A DNA stretch of 35,539 bases, from NCBI GenBank assembly GCA_018364635.1, contig JAGZLR010000021.1:1-35539 (forward strand), written 5' to 3'. The number at the start of each line of letters is the position of its first letter. Position 1 is the stretch's first letter. The position numbers were made by a program, and so were the translations under genes. Shown here one piece after another: positions 24,087 to 31,797 of this stretch. The notes beneath the pieces are model-generated. The model was not told where the DNA came from, did not search any database, and worked only from the letters and a program-made list of their open reading frames with translations. Source of the stretch: Clostridiales bacterium. Its GTDB lineage: Bacteria; Bacillota; Clostridia; Lachnospirales; Anaerotignaceae.

Positions 24087-24194
24087 ATTGAAACAAATCA
24101 ATGCCGCTTCAGGCAAATATTCAGAAAAGAATATAGGAATTCTTGATTATCAAAAGTAGATTTTAGAGTTGGAAATTAGGAAGGGTGGTAGCGT

Positions 24195-24590
24195 ATGTCA
24201 CTAAAAGATGAGTTTGCAGGATTAAATATGGGAAGTTTGCTTGGTGGACCACTGTCGGCAGCCACAGATGCAAGTTCACAGCTTGCTAATTCCGTAGTAG
24301 AATTTATTAATAAAGTTGGGTTTGGTGAGAATGGAAAAACGCAGGTGATGGATTTTGGGGCAACAGCAAACAGCAGGTGGAATCTTAGGATTATCAAAGT
24401 GAATGTAACTAGAAATGTAAGTGATTATAGCTTGAATACGAAAAGTGCAGACAATTCTGCGAAATACCATGTGAATGTTCGACTAAGCGACAATGAGACA
24501 CTGGAGGCACTTGCTCGTGTTTTGGATACTCTGGAGGTGAATATTACTCCTTTGCTAGTGGAGAGCGCGTTAAAAGAGGGAAACGAATGA
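24195..24590 (+). CDS. DUF2589-like small protein
   Basis: A 131-residue soluble protein. Its N-terminal segment (LAGLNMGSLLGGPLSAATDA-type, here FAGLNMGSLLGGPLSAATDA) and VVEFINKVGF resemble what I recall of the DUF2589 family, whose function is unknown. The rest is polar, with a strand-rich stretch IIKVNVTRNVSDYSLN and KYHVNVRLSDNETLEALARV. It has no signal peptide or membrane segment. An AGGAAGGGTGG site precedes the ATG. It stands alone between a decayed nuclease gene and a cre-like palindrome. The family assignment rests on memory of the N-terminal motif only. Confidence 0.55.
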   Translation: MSLKDEFAGLNMGSLLGGPLSAATDASSQLANSVVEFINKVGFGENGKTQVMDFGATANSRWNLRIIKVNVTRNVSDYSLNTKSADNSAKYHVNVRLSDNETLEALARVLDTLEVNITPLLVESALKEGNE

Positions 24591-24625
24591 AGAAAGTACG
24601 ATATTTACAATGTTTAATATAAATA

Positions 24626-24637
24626 GTAAGCGCTTAC
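24626..24637. promoter_or_regulatory. Perfect palindrome resembling a CcpA (cre) site
   Basis: GTAAGCGCTTAC is a 12-bp perfect palindrome, flanked as A-GTAAGCGCTTAC-A. It is very close to the catabolite-responsive consensus TGWAARCGYTWNCA. It ends 10 bp upstream of the -35 element at 24648, a position where a LacI/CcpA-type regulator could act on the VanZ-like gene. The homologous region at 29970 keeps only the right half (CTTACAAACAAACAG). Confidence 0.5.
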
Positions 24638-24717
24638 AAACAAACAGTTGATAGTTAATGAAAAATTATATATAATCGTACTAGAGGGGGAAATAAGGGA
24701 TTTTGGAAGGAAGAAGA
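24633..24717 (+). repeat. Promoter/leader direct repeat, copy A
   Basis: A stretch of 85 bp that recurs at 29970-30060. The left 24 bases (from CTTACAAACAAACAG) differ at one position. The right 21 bases (24697-24717, GGGATTTTGGAAGGAAGAAG...) are identical. The centre has diverged with small indels. Copy A carries the promoter and ribosome site of the VanZ-like gene. Confidence 0.75.
24648..24676 (+). promoter_or_regulatory. Promoter of the VanZ-like gene
   Basis: TTGATA (24648-24653), exactly 17 bp, then TATAAT (24671-24676): close to an ideal vegetative promoter. The start site would be near 24683, leaving a leader of about 40 nt with the GGAAGGAAG ribosome site. Confidence 0.75.
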
Positions 24718-24721
24718 TGAT

Positions 24722-25324
24722 TTGCCGGATATTATAAAGATGATTGTAACTAATGTGTTGACGGCGTTGTATCAACCGTTTGGATTTTCTATAATTTTAG
24801 CTATTTTATTTATGTTTTTTTATCTTTTTACAACAGAACATGGATGGAAGGCGGCGTGGCGCAAATGGATAGACGCGTTTAAATCAAAAAGTGAATTTCG
24901 AAGAGTGTTTTTATTGGCGTTTTATACAGCCTTGATTTTATTTCGTACCCTTTTAAATCGGAATTTATGGCTGAATCCATTGGTGAATGTTATGGGAGGA
25001 TGGAGCCTGTATGATGCAAATGGTCAATTGACGACAGAGTCGATTGAGAATGTAATTTTGTTTGTTCCGTTTTCTATGCTTTTGTTTTGGATATTTGGGG
25101 AAAAATTATGTGGAAGCAAGATTTATTTCTATAAAGTAATTAGAAAATCGTGTAAAATAGTATTTTTATGTTCTCTCAGTATTGAAGTTTCACAGGTAAT
25201 CTTTAGAGTTGGAACATTTCAAATTGCAGATTTGTTCTATAACACATTGGGAGGAATCATTGGTGGAATAATATACTATATTGTTTACAAATTGGTACAC
25301 CGAAGTATAACACACAAAACGTAA
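24722..25324 (+). CDS. VanZ-like membrane protein
   Basis: A 200-residue membrane protein with about five hydrophobic segments. The VanZ core is clear: TESIENVILFVPFSMLLFWI, then SIEVSQVIFRVGTFQIADLF and YNTLGGIIGGIIYYIVY. Named after the teicoplanin-resistance accessory protein, most family members have no proven function; cell-envelope or phospholipid/cell-wall stress roles have been proposed. The start is TTG 24722 after GGAAGGAAG; an ATG six codons later is an alternative. It has a near-ideal promoter and a cre-like palindrome upstream, and is followed directly by an IS110 fragment. Confidence 0.82.
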   Translation: MPDIIKMIVTNVLTALYQPFGFSIILAILFMFFYLFTTEHGWKAAWRKWIDAFKSKSEFRRVFLLAFYTALILFRTLLNRNLWLNPLVNVMGGWSLYDANGQLTTESIENVILFVPFSMLLFWIFGEKLCGSKIYFYKVIRKSCKIVFLCSLSIEVSQVIFRVGTFQIADLFYNTLGGIIGGIIYYIVYKLVHRSITHKT

Positions 25325-25326
25325 AA

Positions 25327-25410
25327 GTTAAATCCATTACAGAAAAGACATTAATTGTTGGGATTGATGTAGGAAGTGAAACCCATTTTGTAAGAGCATG
25401 GATGGAATAG
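25327..25410 (+). pseudogene. IS110-family transposase N-terminal fragment
   Basis: A short frame reads SITEKTLIVGIDVGSETHFV then RAWME and stop. This is the start of an IS110-type DEDD transposase, with the first catalytic Asp in GIDVG. Nothing of the rest of the transposase is found downstream. It begins right at the stop of the VanZ-like gene, indicating deletion or insertion scars here. Confidence 0.7.
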
Positions 25411-25470
25411 ACTTCCGACAGTGCAGGGGGTACAGTTTCGTTTTGAAAAGGAAAACTAAAATAGAGTAAA

Positions 25471-25502
25471 ACGCTTGCATCTATTCATTTTGGTGCAAGC
25501 GT
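25471..25502 (+). terminator. Hairpin, possible terminator after the VanZ-like gene
   Basis: ACGCTTGCATC (25471-25481) pairs with GGTGCAAGCGT (25492-25502) over 11 bp with one G-U pair and a 10-nt AT-rich loop. The following sequence is AATTTAT, only a weak U-tract. It could end the VanZ transcript or belong to the decayed mobile element. Confidence 0.45.
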
Positions 25503-25507
25503 AATTT

Positions 25508-25690
25508 ATGAGTAACGTAGCAATATTTTGCGCTTACAAAAAACTATGTACTGTGGGAATCGGTGATATCCTTGTTTGTAAAGCACTTAAAGGGTCTAAG
25601 CTGGCACCCGGATTATGGATCGGCAGGATGAAGGAAGTTAGGAGACACAAAGTGATGCTTCTGGTAGACAAGGGAGGTGCGTTGCCATAA
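25508..25690 (+). CDS. Small hypothetical ORF (60 residues)
   Basis: An open frame from ATG 25508, rich in Lys, Arg and Gly (SKLAPGLWIGRMKEVRRHKV), with no signal peptide and no motif I recognise. No good ribosome site precedes the ATG, and the surrounding 25.3-25.88 kb region is mobile-element debris. It is therefore more likely a remnant or chance frame than a gene. The sequence is less AT-rich than its flanks, hinting at a foreign origin. Confidence 0.2.
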   Translation: MSNVAIFCAYKKLCTVGIGDILVCKALKGSKLAPGLWIGRMKEVRRHKVMLLVDKGGALP

Positions 25691-25767
25691 GTGGAAGGGC
25701 ATACACAGGGTCATTTAAAACGAAACAAAGAAGACGTTTTATTTCATATACCAAAAACCAGTTGTTT

Positions 25768-25797
25768 TTGCACTAGATACAGAGGAATATCTATGAT
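25768..25797 (+). promoter_or_regulatory. Possible promoter of the IdeS-like protease gene
   Basis: TTGCAC (25768-25773), an 18-bp spacer and TATGAT (25792-25797) form a moderate vegetative promoter about 80 bp upstream of ATG 25879. No better candidate was seen between the hairpin at 25502 and the gene. Confidence 0.35.
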
Positions 25798-25878
25798 CAA
25801 TGCTCATTTATCTGAGATAGAAACTTTAAAAATCCTAGATTTTAAAGGAAAAAGACTTGATTTATTAGGGAGGTTACT

Positions 25879-28800
25879 ATGAATAAAAAAGTAATATATA
25901 AGCGTGTTGCTGCCCTTATGCTGTTTGTTATCCTATTTCAAACATGTATAAATACGTATGCCTGGGAAAGTAAAAAAAGAGTATATGATGCAGAAATTCA
26001 GACAGAAAACTCTCAAAGATTAAAAGAAGAGTTTTCAAAGAATGAAAATGTTGTTACAGAATATGTCAATGAGGAAGATGGAAAACTTAAGACAATTATC
26101 TGGACAAAAGGGATTACACCACCAAAAATGGGTGGACAAAACAGTGATTTTGAAAAAGAAATTACAAATGTTGGAAATGTGAGATTTGTTGAATATAAAT
26201 CGCCTTATATTGAAGGGCAAGGATGGTATGATGTGAATAAGACAGAGAATAGAGTTCCGGACGAGAATTTATGTTTTGCAGCAGCAGCCTCCAATACGCT
26301 TCATTGGTGGCTTGCACAAAATTCTGAGTATATTGATCAGTATTTAGAACAAACACCAGATGCACCAAAGGCGGAAGAGATTAAAAACTTGAAACACTCT
26401 TTTAAAAGTCAGCAAAGTAGTGACATATACAAAATATTTGTGAGACAATTTGCGAACAAAAGAGAAGGATACTGGCCGGATATTTTACAAGATCAGTTTA
26501 TCAATGGCTATTATCCTAAAAAAAATGGGGGAACGAATGATTCTGATGAGGCCAGAGAAGAGCTTATATCAAAGGGACCGGATAAAAATGGAGGTTTTTT
26601 TTACAGGATTTTCGGAACAACCTTGTTGACAAAAAGACACAATTATTATCAGGGATATGAGGCAATTAGCAGAGATATCAAGCATTATTTTCAAAATGGA
26701 GACATAGTTCTGCTGACTTACAATATGAAAACAAAATCTCATGTTGTTACTCTTTGGGGAGCAGAATTTGATTCCGATGGTAAGATTAGTGCTGTGTATT
26801 TTTCGGATTCTGACGATGATAAAAAATATGGGATGCAGCGATATAAAATTGTAAATGTAGGCGGAAAAGCAATTGCAACAACACGAAATGATGGACAAGG
26901 TAGTTTGGTAGAAAGCTTGCAAATTATTTCGACTGGTAAGAAGATATGGGAAGATAAACTGAATTTGTCCAAAACACAGCTGGAGCTGATATGGGGAGAC
27001 ACAAATTTTATTTATAATGGGGAACCCCAAAAGCCAACACTTACTGCAGCAAATATAAAAGATGGTGACGACATCACACTTTCGGCAGAGGGAGATAAGA
27101 CCGATGCAGGCACCTACACTGCGACTGCAGTTTTAGGTGGAGCAGCAGCGGATCATTATGAATTACCACCAGAATATACAAAGCAATTTACAATTCAAAA
27201 GGCGCCGACAAAGGTTGCTCTCAGTGCGGATGTTCAGAATGAGAATCATAGCAATCAAGTTCATTTTGAGGTCAATATAGCTGGAGTGAACGATGAAGTT
27301 TTGGAAGGGAGTATCATATTCAAAGACGGGGATACTGTCATTGCAAAGGATGTTCCGGTATCAGATGGTAAGGCAAGTTATGTTTGGAAAAGTCCTGAGG
27401 TTGGAAGACATTACATTGTTGCAGAATTTTTGCCAGCTTCTGATGGAGCAGGTAAGAATTATAGAAATACTGCCAGTCAGGTTGTGAATGTAGACGTTTC
27501 CAAAATAGAACAGAGTACACTTTCTATTCAACCAGTGACAGACAAAATATATGGTGATAAGCCATTCGCTCTCGCTACACAAGGGGGAAGTGGAACAGGG
27601 AAAGTGAAATTTGAAAGTTCTGATCCTGATATTCTTAGTATTGCGGAGAACATTGCAACCATCCACAAAGCGGGGACTGTTACTATTAACGCTATAAAAG
27701 CAGGTGATAAAACTTATCATAGTGCAACGGCAACTTATAAGATGGATGTGAAAAAAGCACCTGCACCTGAGATTGCATATCCTGTAGCCGGTAATCTGAC
27801 TTATGGACAAAAATTGTCTGATAGTACGCTCATCGGAGGCAGTACACAATATGGAAGCTTTGCATGGGAGAATGAAGAGCTAATTCCAGCAGTGTCTAAT
27901 AATGGATATAATGTAAAATTCACACCGAATGCCCATACATTGGAAAATTATGAGAGCGTCGAATCCATGACAAGTAAAATTCAAGTGCCAGTAACGAAAG
28001 CTAATCCAACTGTAGTCTTAACTTCAGAAGTAGAAAATGAGGCGGGGTCTAAAAAAGTTCTGTTATCTGCATCCGTTGAAAATGTTGGATATGGGGATGA
28101 GCCGGCGGGCAGTATTAAGTTCATAGATTGCACAAATGGAAACGATGTAGAGATTGGAGATACAACATCTGTGGTGCTTGAAAATGGAGTGGCAACATAC
28201 ACGTGGAAAGGTATGCCGAAGAATTTATATCAAATCAAAGCAGTCTATAGTGGGGATAGAAACTATCAAAAAGCATCCAGTGCACAAGTGAGTGTTGATC
28301 TGCGTAAGAAACTGCAGGAACATTTTGCCATAACTCCAATTGCGTCCAAAACATATGGTGATAAGCCATTCGTTCTTGCTACACAAGGGGGAAATGGAAC
28401 AGGGACGGTGATATTTGAAAGTTCTGACTCTGATATTCTCAGTATCTCGGAGAATGTTGCAACTATTCACAAGGCAGGTTCAGTCACTATTACAGCAACA
28501 AAAGCTGGTGATGAAGACTATTATAGTGCAACAGCAACTTATAAGATGAATGTGAAGAAAGCACCTGCACCTAAGATTGTATATCCGACTGCAAGCAACC
28601 TAACTTATGGGCAAAAGCTGTCTGACAGCATGCTCACTGGCGGTAGTACAAAGTATGGAAGTTTTGCATGGGAGAATGGAGAACTTGTTCCAACAGTGAA
28701 AAATAATGCATATAATGTAAAATTCACACCGAATGCCCATACATTGGAAAATTATGAGACCATCGAATCTATGACAAGTAAAATTCAAGTGCCAGTAACG

Positions 28801-29928
28801 AAAGCTAATCCGACTGTAGTCTTAACTTCAGAAGTGGAAAATGAGGCGGGATCTAAAAAAGTTCTGTTATCTGCATCTGTTGAAAATGTTGGATATGGGG
28901 ATGAGCCGGCGGGCACAGTGAAGTTTGTGGATTGCTCTAATGGAGTTGATGTGGCTCTTGGGGATGCAGTTGCAGTTGAAAATGGAGTGGCAACATATAG
29001 TTGGACGGATATGCTACAGAAGCGATATCAAATCAAAGCAATATATAATGGCGATGAGAACTACACGCAAACTTCCAGTGCAGAAGTTTGTATTGACGTT
29101 ACTAAAAAAACGCAAAGTTATTTTGAGATTGTTCCGATTCATCCAATAACATATGGAGATGAACCATTTATCCTATTTACAAAGGGAGGAGATGGAAGTG
29201 GGACAGTGCAATTTGAAAGTTCTGATTCTGATATTCTTAGTATCGCGGAGAATATTGCAACCATCCACAAGGCAGGTGCTGTAACAGTCACGGCAACCAA
29301 ATCAGGGGATGCAGACTATAACGAAACAAAAGCATCTATTACGGTAGAGATTCATAAGAAACTCTTAACGATTACCGCAGAGGATAAGCTAAATATTGTT
29401 GCAGGCAGCCAGATGCCACAGTTTACTTATAAAGTACAGGGACTGGAAGTGGGAGACGTATTTACGATTGAGCCAATTATGACGACACAGGCAGAAAACA
29501 CAAGTGGAGTCGGAGAGCATGAAATTGTAATCAGTGGTGGAGATTTGACGAACCGTGAAAGTTATCAGATTGTATATGTGAATGGGAAAATGACTATTAT
29601 CGATAACCGAGAGGACACAACTATTATAGAAGATATTCCAAAGGAAGAGGGAAAGAAAGAGACTGAAGCGCTCAATTATATCGAGGAATCCAATATATCT
29701 TCAGCTGAAGTCAATGAAAAATCGACCTCGGCTAAAACAAAGTTGAACGTAATGAAAAGCCAAGGGACTCCATCTGATCCGGTAAATACAAAAGACTTAA
29801 GTTATGTAGAAGATAAAGGATTACAAAACAATCAAAAGGTTTTGGCAACAGTGTTGGTATGTGCTGCATTGGTGGGTGTCGGTGCTGTTTCTATCAGGAT
29901 CTTTAGAAAGAGACGATCTAGAAAATGA
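25879..29928 (+). CDS. IdeS/Mac-family (C66-like) immunoglobulin-degrading protease with Ig-like repeats
   Basis: A 1349-residue secreted protein. Residues 1-28 are a signal peptide (KRVAALMLFVILFQTCINTYA). Residues about 70-355 match streptococcal IdeS/Mac in order: IWTKGITPP, GQGWYDVNK (Lys121), NLCFAAAASNTLHWW (nucleophile Cys132), FINGYYPKKNGG, KSHVVTLWGAEFDSDGK (His288) and VYFSDSDDD (Asp310, Asp312). The His-to-Asp spacings (22 and 24) equal those of IdeS, so the active site looks intact. Residue 377 onward starts an MBG/YDG-like module, then Ig-like domains repeated with a period of 266-268 residues. A final MBG-like module lies at about 1160-1235. The C-terminus is a Pro/Lys-rich spacer, one membrane helix and a KRRSRK tail. 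There is no LPxTG or SPKTG box; DPVNTKDLS is a weak candidate. The likely role is cleavage of host immunoglobulin (class unknown). Confidence 0.88.
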   Translation: MNKKVIYKRVAALMLFVILFQTCINTYAWESKKRVYDAEIQTENSQRLKEEFSKNENVVTEYVNEEDGKLKTIIWTKGITPPKMGGQNSDFEKEITNVGNVRFVEYKSPYIEGQGWYDVNKTENRVPDENLCFAAAASNTLHWWLAQNSEYIDQYLEQTPDAPKAEEIKNLKHSFKSQQSSDIYKIFVRQFANKREGYWPDILQDQFINGYYPKKNGGTNDSDEAREELISKGPDKNGGFFYRIFGTTLLTKRHNYYQGYEAISRDIKHYFQNGDIVLLTYNMKTKSHVVTLWGAEFDSDGKISAVYFSDSDDDKKYGMQRYKIVNVGGKAIATTRNDGQGSLVESLQIISTGKKIWEDKLNLSKTQLELIWGDTNFIYNGEPQKPTLTAANIKDGDDITLSAEGDKTDAGTYTATAVLGGAAADHYELPPEYTKQFTIQKAPTKVALSADVQNENHSNQVHFEVNIAGVNDEVLEGSIIFKDGDTVIAKDVPVSDGKASYVWKSPEVGRHYIVAEFLPASDGAGKNYRNTASQVVNVDVSKIEQSTLSIQPVTDKIYGDKPFALATQGGSGTGKVKFESSDPDILSIAENIATIHKAGTVTINAIKAGDKTYHSATATYKMDVKKAPAPEIAYPVAGNLTYGQKLSDSTLIGGSTQYGSFAWENEELIPAVSNNGYNVKFTPNAHTLENYESVESMTSKIQVPVTKANPTVVLTSEVENEAGSKKVLLSASVENVGYGDEPAGSIKFIDCTNGNDVEIGDTTSVVLENGVATYTWKGMPKNLYQIKAVYSGDRNYQKASSAQVSVDLRKKLQEHFAITPIASKTYGDKPFVLATQGGNGTGTVIFESSDSDILSISENVATIHKAGSVTITATKAGDEDYYSATATYKMNVKKAPAPKIVYPTASNLTYGQKLSDSMLTGGSTKYGSFAWENGELVPTVKNNAYNVKFTPNAHTLENYETIESMTSKIQVPVTKANPTVVLTSEVENEAGSKKVLLSASVENVGYGDEPAGTVKFVDCSNGVDVALGDAVAVENGVATYSWTDMLQKRYQIKAIYNGDENYTQTSSAEVCIDVTKKTQSYFEIVPIHPITYGDEPFILFTKGGDGSGTVQFESSDSDILSIAENIATIHKAGAVTVTATKSGDADYNETKASITVEIHKKLLTITAEDKLNIVAGSQMPQFTYKVQGLEVGDVFTIEPIMTTQAENTSGVGEHEIVISGGDLTNRESYQIVYVNGKMTIIDNREDTTIIEDIPKEEGKKETEALNYIEESNISSAEVNEKSTSAKTKLNVMKSQGTPSDPVNTKDLSYVEDKGLQNNQKVLATVLVCAALVGVGAVSIRIFRKRRSRK
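27520..28323 (+). repeat. Intragenic repeat unit 1 of the IdeS-like gene
   Basis: Encodes residues of about 548-815, containing KIYGDKPFALATQGGSGTG, APAPEIAYPVAGNLTYGQKL and KFTPNAHTLENYESVESMTS. The next unit begins 804 bp later. Stretches of over 40 identical bases are shared with unit 2, for example around 27910-27955 and 28717-28762. Confidence 0.8.
28324..29121 (+). repeat. Intragenic repeat unit 2 of the IdeS-like gene
   Basis: The second copy of the Ig-like tandem, about 266 residues. YGDKPFVLATQGGNGTG, LTYGQKLSDSMLTGG and NPTVVLTSEVENEAGSKKVL repeat the first unit nearly exactly. The high DNA identity suggests recent duplication or ongoing homogenisation. Confidence 0.8.
29122..29355 (+). 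repeat. Partial third repeat of the IdeS-like gene
   Basis: Only the first Ig-like (BIG-type) module of the unit is present: ITYGDEPFILFTKGGDGSG, FESSDSDILSIAENIATIHK and VTVTATKSGDADYNETKA. It leads into a final MBG-like module (LLTITAEDKLNIVAGSQMPQ). Confidence 0.75.
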
Positions 29929-29969
29929 GCCACGTTCATTGGCATATTGATTTAGTGAAATAATCTGCT

Positions 29970-30060
29970 CTTACAAACAAACAGTTGACAGTTCAGTTCA
30001 TGCGAAATTATACATAATTGTAGTCAGAAGGGGAATTAGGGGATTTTGGAAGGAAGAAGA
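29970..30060 (+). repeat. Promoter/leader direct repeat, copy B
   Basis: Homologous to 24633-24717. It carries TTGACA at 29985-29990, with a less clear -10 (TATACA about 18 bp later), and ends in the same GGATTTTGGAAGGAAGAAG stretch. Unlike copy A, no open frame follows that ribosome-site-like stretch. The next gene starts at 30253, behind a further 190-nt AT-rich region with a possible -10 (TATAGT at 30157). Copy B probably drives the capsule regulation operon with a long leader. Confidence 0.65.
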
Positions 30061-30252
30061 AAAAAGTAGAGAAAGATAGAAAATATTAATAAAAATATTG
30101 ATAAGAAATAACGAAAATTGTAGAATATATGTATTCCATTTTGTTTGGATTTATGTTATAGTATCGGGAGGGTTAAACTACGTAAATACTTTTGTTTACC
30201 TTTTGGAGAAGGAATTTATGAAATATAGATAGTATGATAGAGGAGACGGATC

Positions 30253-31020
30253 ATGGATAATCAAGTACGTGAAGAAGAAGTAGAGATTGATTTGCTAGAA
30301 TTGTTTCAAGTATTACTTGGAAAGATAGGGATTATTATTTTGTCGTTAGTAATAGGGGCTGCCCTTCTTTTTGGTGGAACAAAATTTTTGGTCACACCAC
30401 AATATTCTTCGACTTCAATGATATATATCTTGACAAAGACAACAAGTGTAACTTCTCTTGCGGATATCCAGATGGGAAGTCAATTGACAAAAGATTTTGC
30501 GATTTTAGTGACAAGTCGCCCGGTTGTGAATAATGTGATTGATGGGTTGGAGTTAGAATATAGCTATGAAGAGATGGTTGAGAAGATTACGGTCGAAAAC
30601 CCAGCGGATACACGTTATCTGAAGATAACAGTAGAAGATTCAGATCCGGAGTTGGCGGCAGAGATGGCGAATGAATTTGCAGATGCTACGGCCGATGGTG
30701 TTGCGGAGATTATGAGTACAGATCGTCCTAGTATTGTAGAACGTGCAGTTGTGTCAAAGGCGCCTTCTAGTCCAAGTTTGGGAAAGAATACAGTTATTGG
30801 CGGTTTGGTTGCGGCATTACTTGCGATGGCGGTCATTGTAATTCGTTATCTGCTTGATGACACAATTAAGACGGAGGAAGATGTAACGAAGTATTTGGGA
30901 TTGAATACACTTGCAGCCTTACCGCTGGATAGTGATGTAGAAGTGAAAAAGAGTACACGTTCAAAGAGTACGTCAAAGACAAAGAAACAGCAAAAGAAAC
31001 CGAAAAATACGCATAGATAG
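30253..31020 (+). CDS. cpsC: Capsule chain-length determinant / kinase activator (Wzz, CpsC/CapA type)
   Basis: A 255-residue Wzz-domain protein. A cytoplasmic N-terminus (EEEVEIDLLELFQVLLG) is followed by TM1 (IGIIILSLVIGAALLFGG) and an extracellular domain opening PQYSSTSMIYILTKTTS. Then come a Pro-rich PSSPSLGKN motif and TM2 (VIGGLVAALLAMAVIVIRYL), and a basic Lys/Ser tail. In Firmicutes this protein activates the CpsD tyrosine kinase and sets polymer length. CpsD lies in the same cluster at 34238. A GAGGAG-type site precedes the ATG. It is first in the operon. Confidence 0.88.
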   Translation: MDNQVREEEVEIDLLELFQVLLGKIGIIILSLVIGAALLFGGTKFLVTPQYSSTSMIYILTKTTSVTSLADIQMGSQLTKDFAILVTSRPVVNNVIDGLELEYSYEEMVEKITVENPADTRYLKITVEDSDPELAAEMANEFADATADGVAEIMSTDRPSIVERAVVSKAPSSPSLGKNTVIGGLVAALLAMAVIVIRYLLDDTIKTEEDVTKYLGLNTLAALPLDSDVEVKKSTRSKSTSKTKKQQKKPKNTHR

Positions 31021-31041
31021 ATAAAAGATAGGGTTGATTAG

Positions 31042-31797
31042 ATGAAGGGAAAAGGAAGAAAGATACTGTTTGCGGTTTGTGTTATTGTAGCCGGGATAGC
31101 AATTGGGTATTTGATTCTTTATTACACAAGATTAGCTAAAAATGAGAAGAAATATGAAGAAGTAAAAAAAGAAGTAGTAAAAGAAGAAGTGAAGGAAGAA
31201 CAGCAGCAGGGAGATACATATACTAGTCCGATTGACTTTGCGAAACTTCAGGAACAGAATCCAGATGTATATGCGTGGATTGAGATTCCTGGAACGAATG
31301 TAAATTATCCAATTCTACAGCATCCGACGGATGACGTCTATTATTTGGATCATACAATTGATGGGACGGCAGGACTTCCTGGATCAATATATACTGAAAG
31401 CTGTAATTATAAAGATTTTTCAGATTTTAATACTGTTATTTATGGACATGATATGCGCGATGGAACGATGTTCAAAGATTTGCATAAGTACGAGGATGCA
31501 GAGTTTTTAAAAGAACATCCGGAAGTTATTATTTACACTCCAGAGAAAAAGTTTGTATACCGTATATTTGCTGCGGTTGTTTATAGCGACATGCATATTA
31601 TGGAAGGATATAATTTTCTTTTAGAAAGTGAAAGACAGGCATTTTTAGATTCGATATACGAGTCGCGAGATATGAGAAACTCAATTGATGAAAGTGTGGA
31701 GGTTACGCCAGAAAATAGAATCATCACACTTAGTACATGTATTGGAAACGAAGCAGACCACAGATTCCTTGTAGGGGCGGTTTTAGTAGATGAATAA
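31042..31797 (+). CDS. srtB: Class B sortase
   Basis: A 251-residue membrane-anchored transpeptidase. An N-terminal TM (ILFAVCVIVAGIAIGYLILY) is followed by a Lys/Glu-rich linker and the class B catalytic domain: YAWIEIPGTNVNYPILQ, VIYGHDMRDGTMFKDL (His136), TLSTCIGNEADHRFLV (Cys233, Arg241). All three catalytic residues are present. It would join surface proteins to the cell wall. A candidate substrate with an SPKTG signal is encoded two genes downstream (32837). It overlaps the next gene by 8 bp and sits inside a capsule assembly operon, which is unusual for a sortase. Confidence 0.88.
   Translation: MKGKGRKILFAVCVIVAGIAIGYLILYYTRLAKNEKKYEEVKKEVVKEEVKEEQQQGDTYTSPIDFAKLQEQNPDVYAWIEIPGTNVNYPILQHPTDDVYYLDHTIDGTAGLPGSIYTESCNYKDFSDFNTVIYGHDMRDGTMFKDLHKYEDAEFLKEHPEVIIYTPEKKFVYRIFAAVVYSDMHIMEGYNFLLESERQAFLDSIYESRDMRNSIDESVEVTPENRIITLSTCIGNEADHRFLVGAVLVDE

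Noticed and set aside
25691..25882. Open frame just upstream of the protease gene
   Set aside because: It opens at a GTG right after another stop, lacks a ribosome site, and overlaps the ribosome site and start of the protease gene; no motif is visible.
26569..27030. Minus-strand open frames within the protease gene
   Set aside because: They are antisense to the catalytic domain, lack start signals and hold no motif.
27520..29355. CRISPR-like array
   Set aside because: The repeats are about 800 bp, in frame and coding for Ig-like domains; there is no short repeat/spacer pattern anywhere in the window.
30219..30233. Tiny ATG frame (4 codons) upstream of the Wzz-like gene
   Set aside because: Too short to support as a leader peptide; no regulatory codon pattern.
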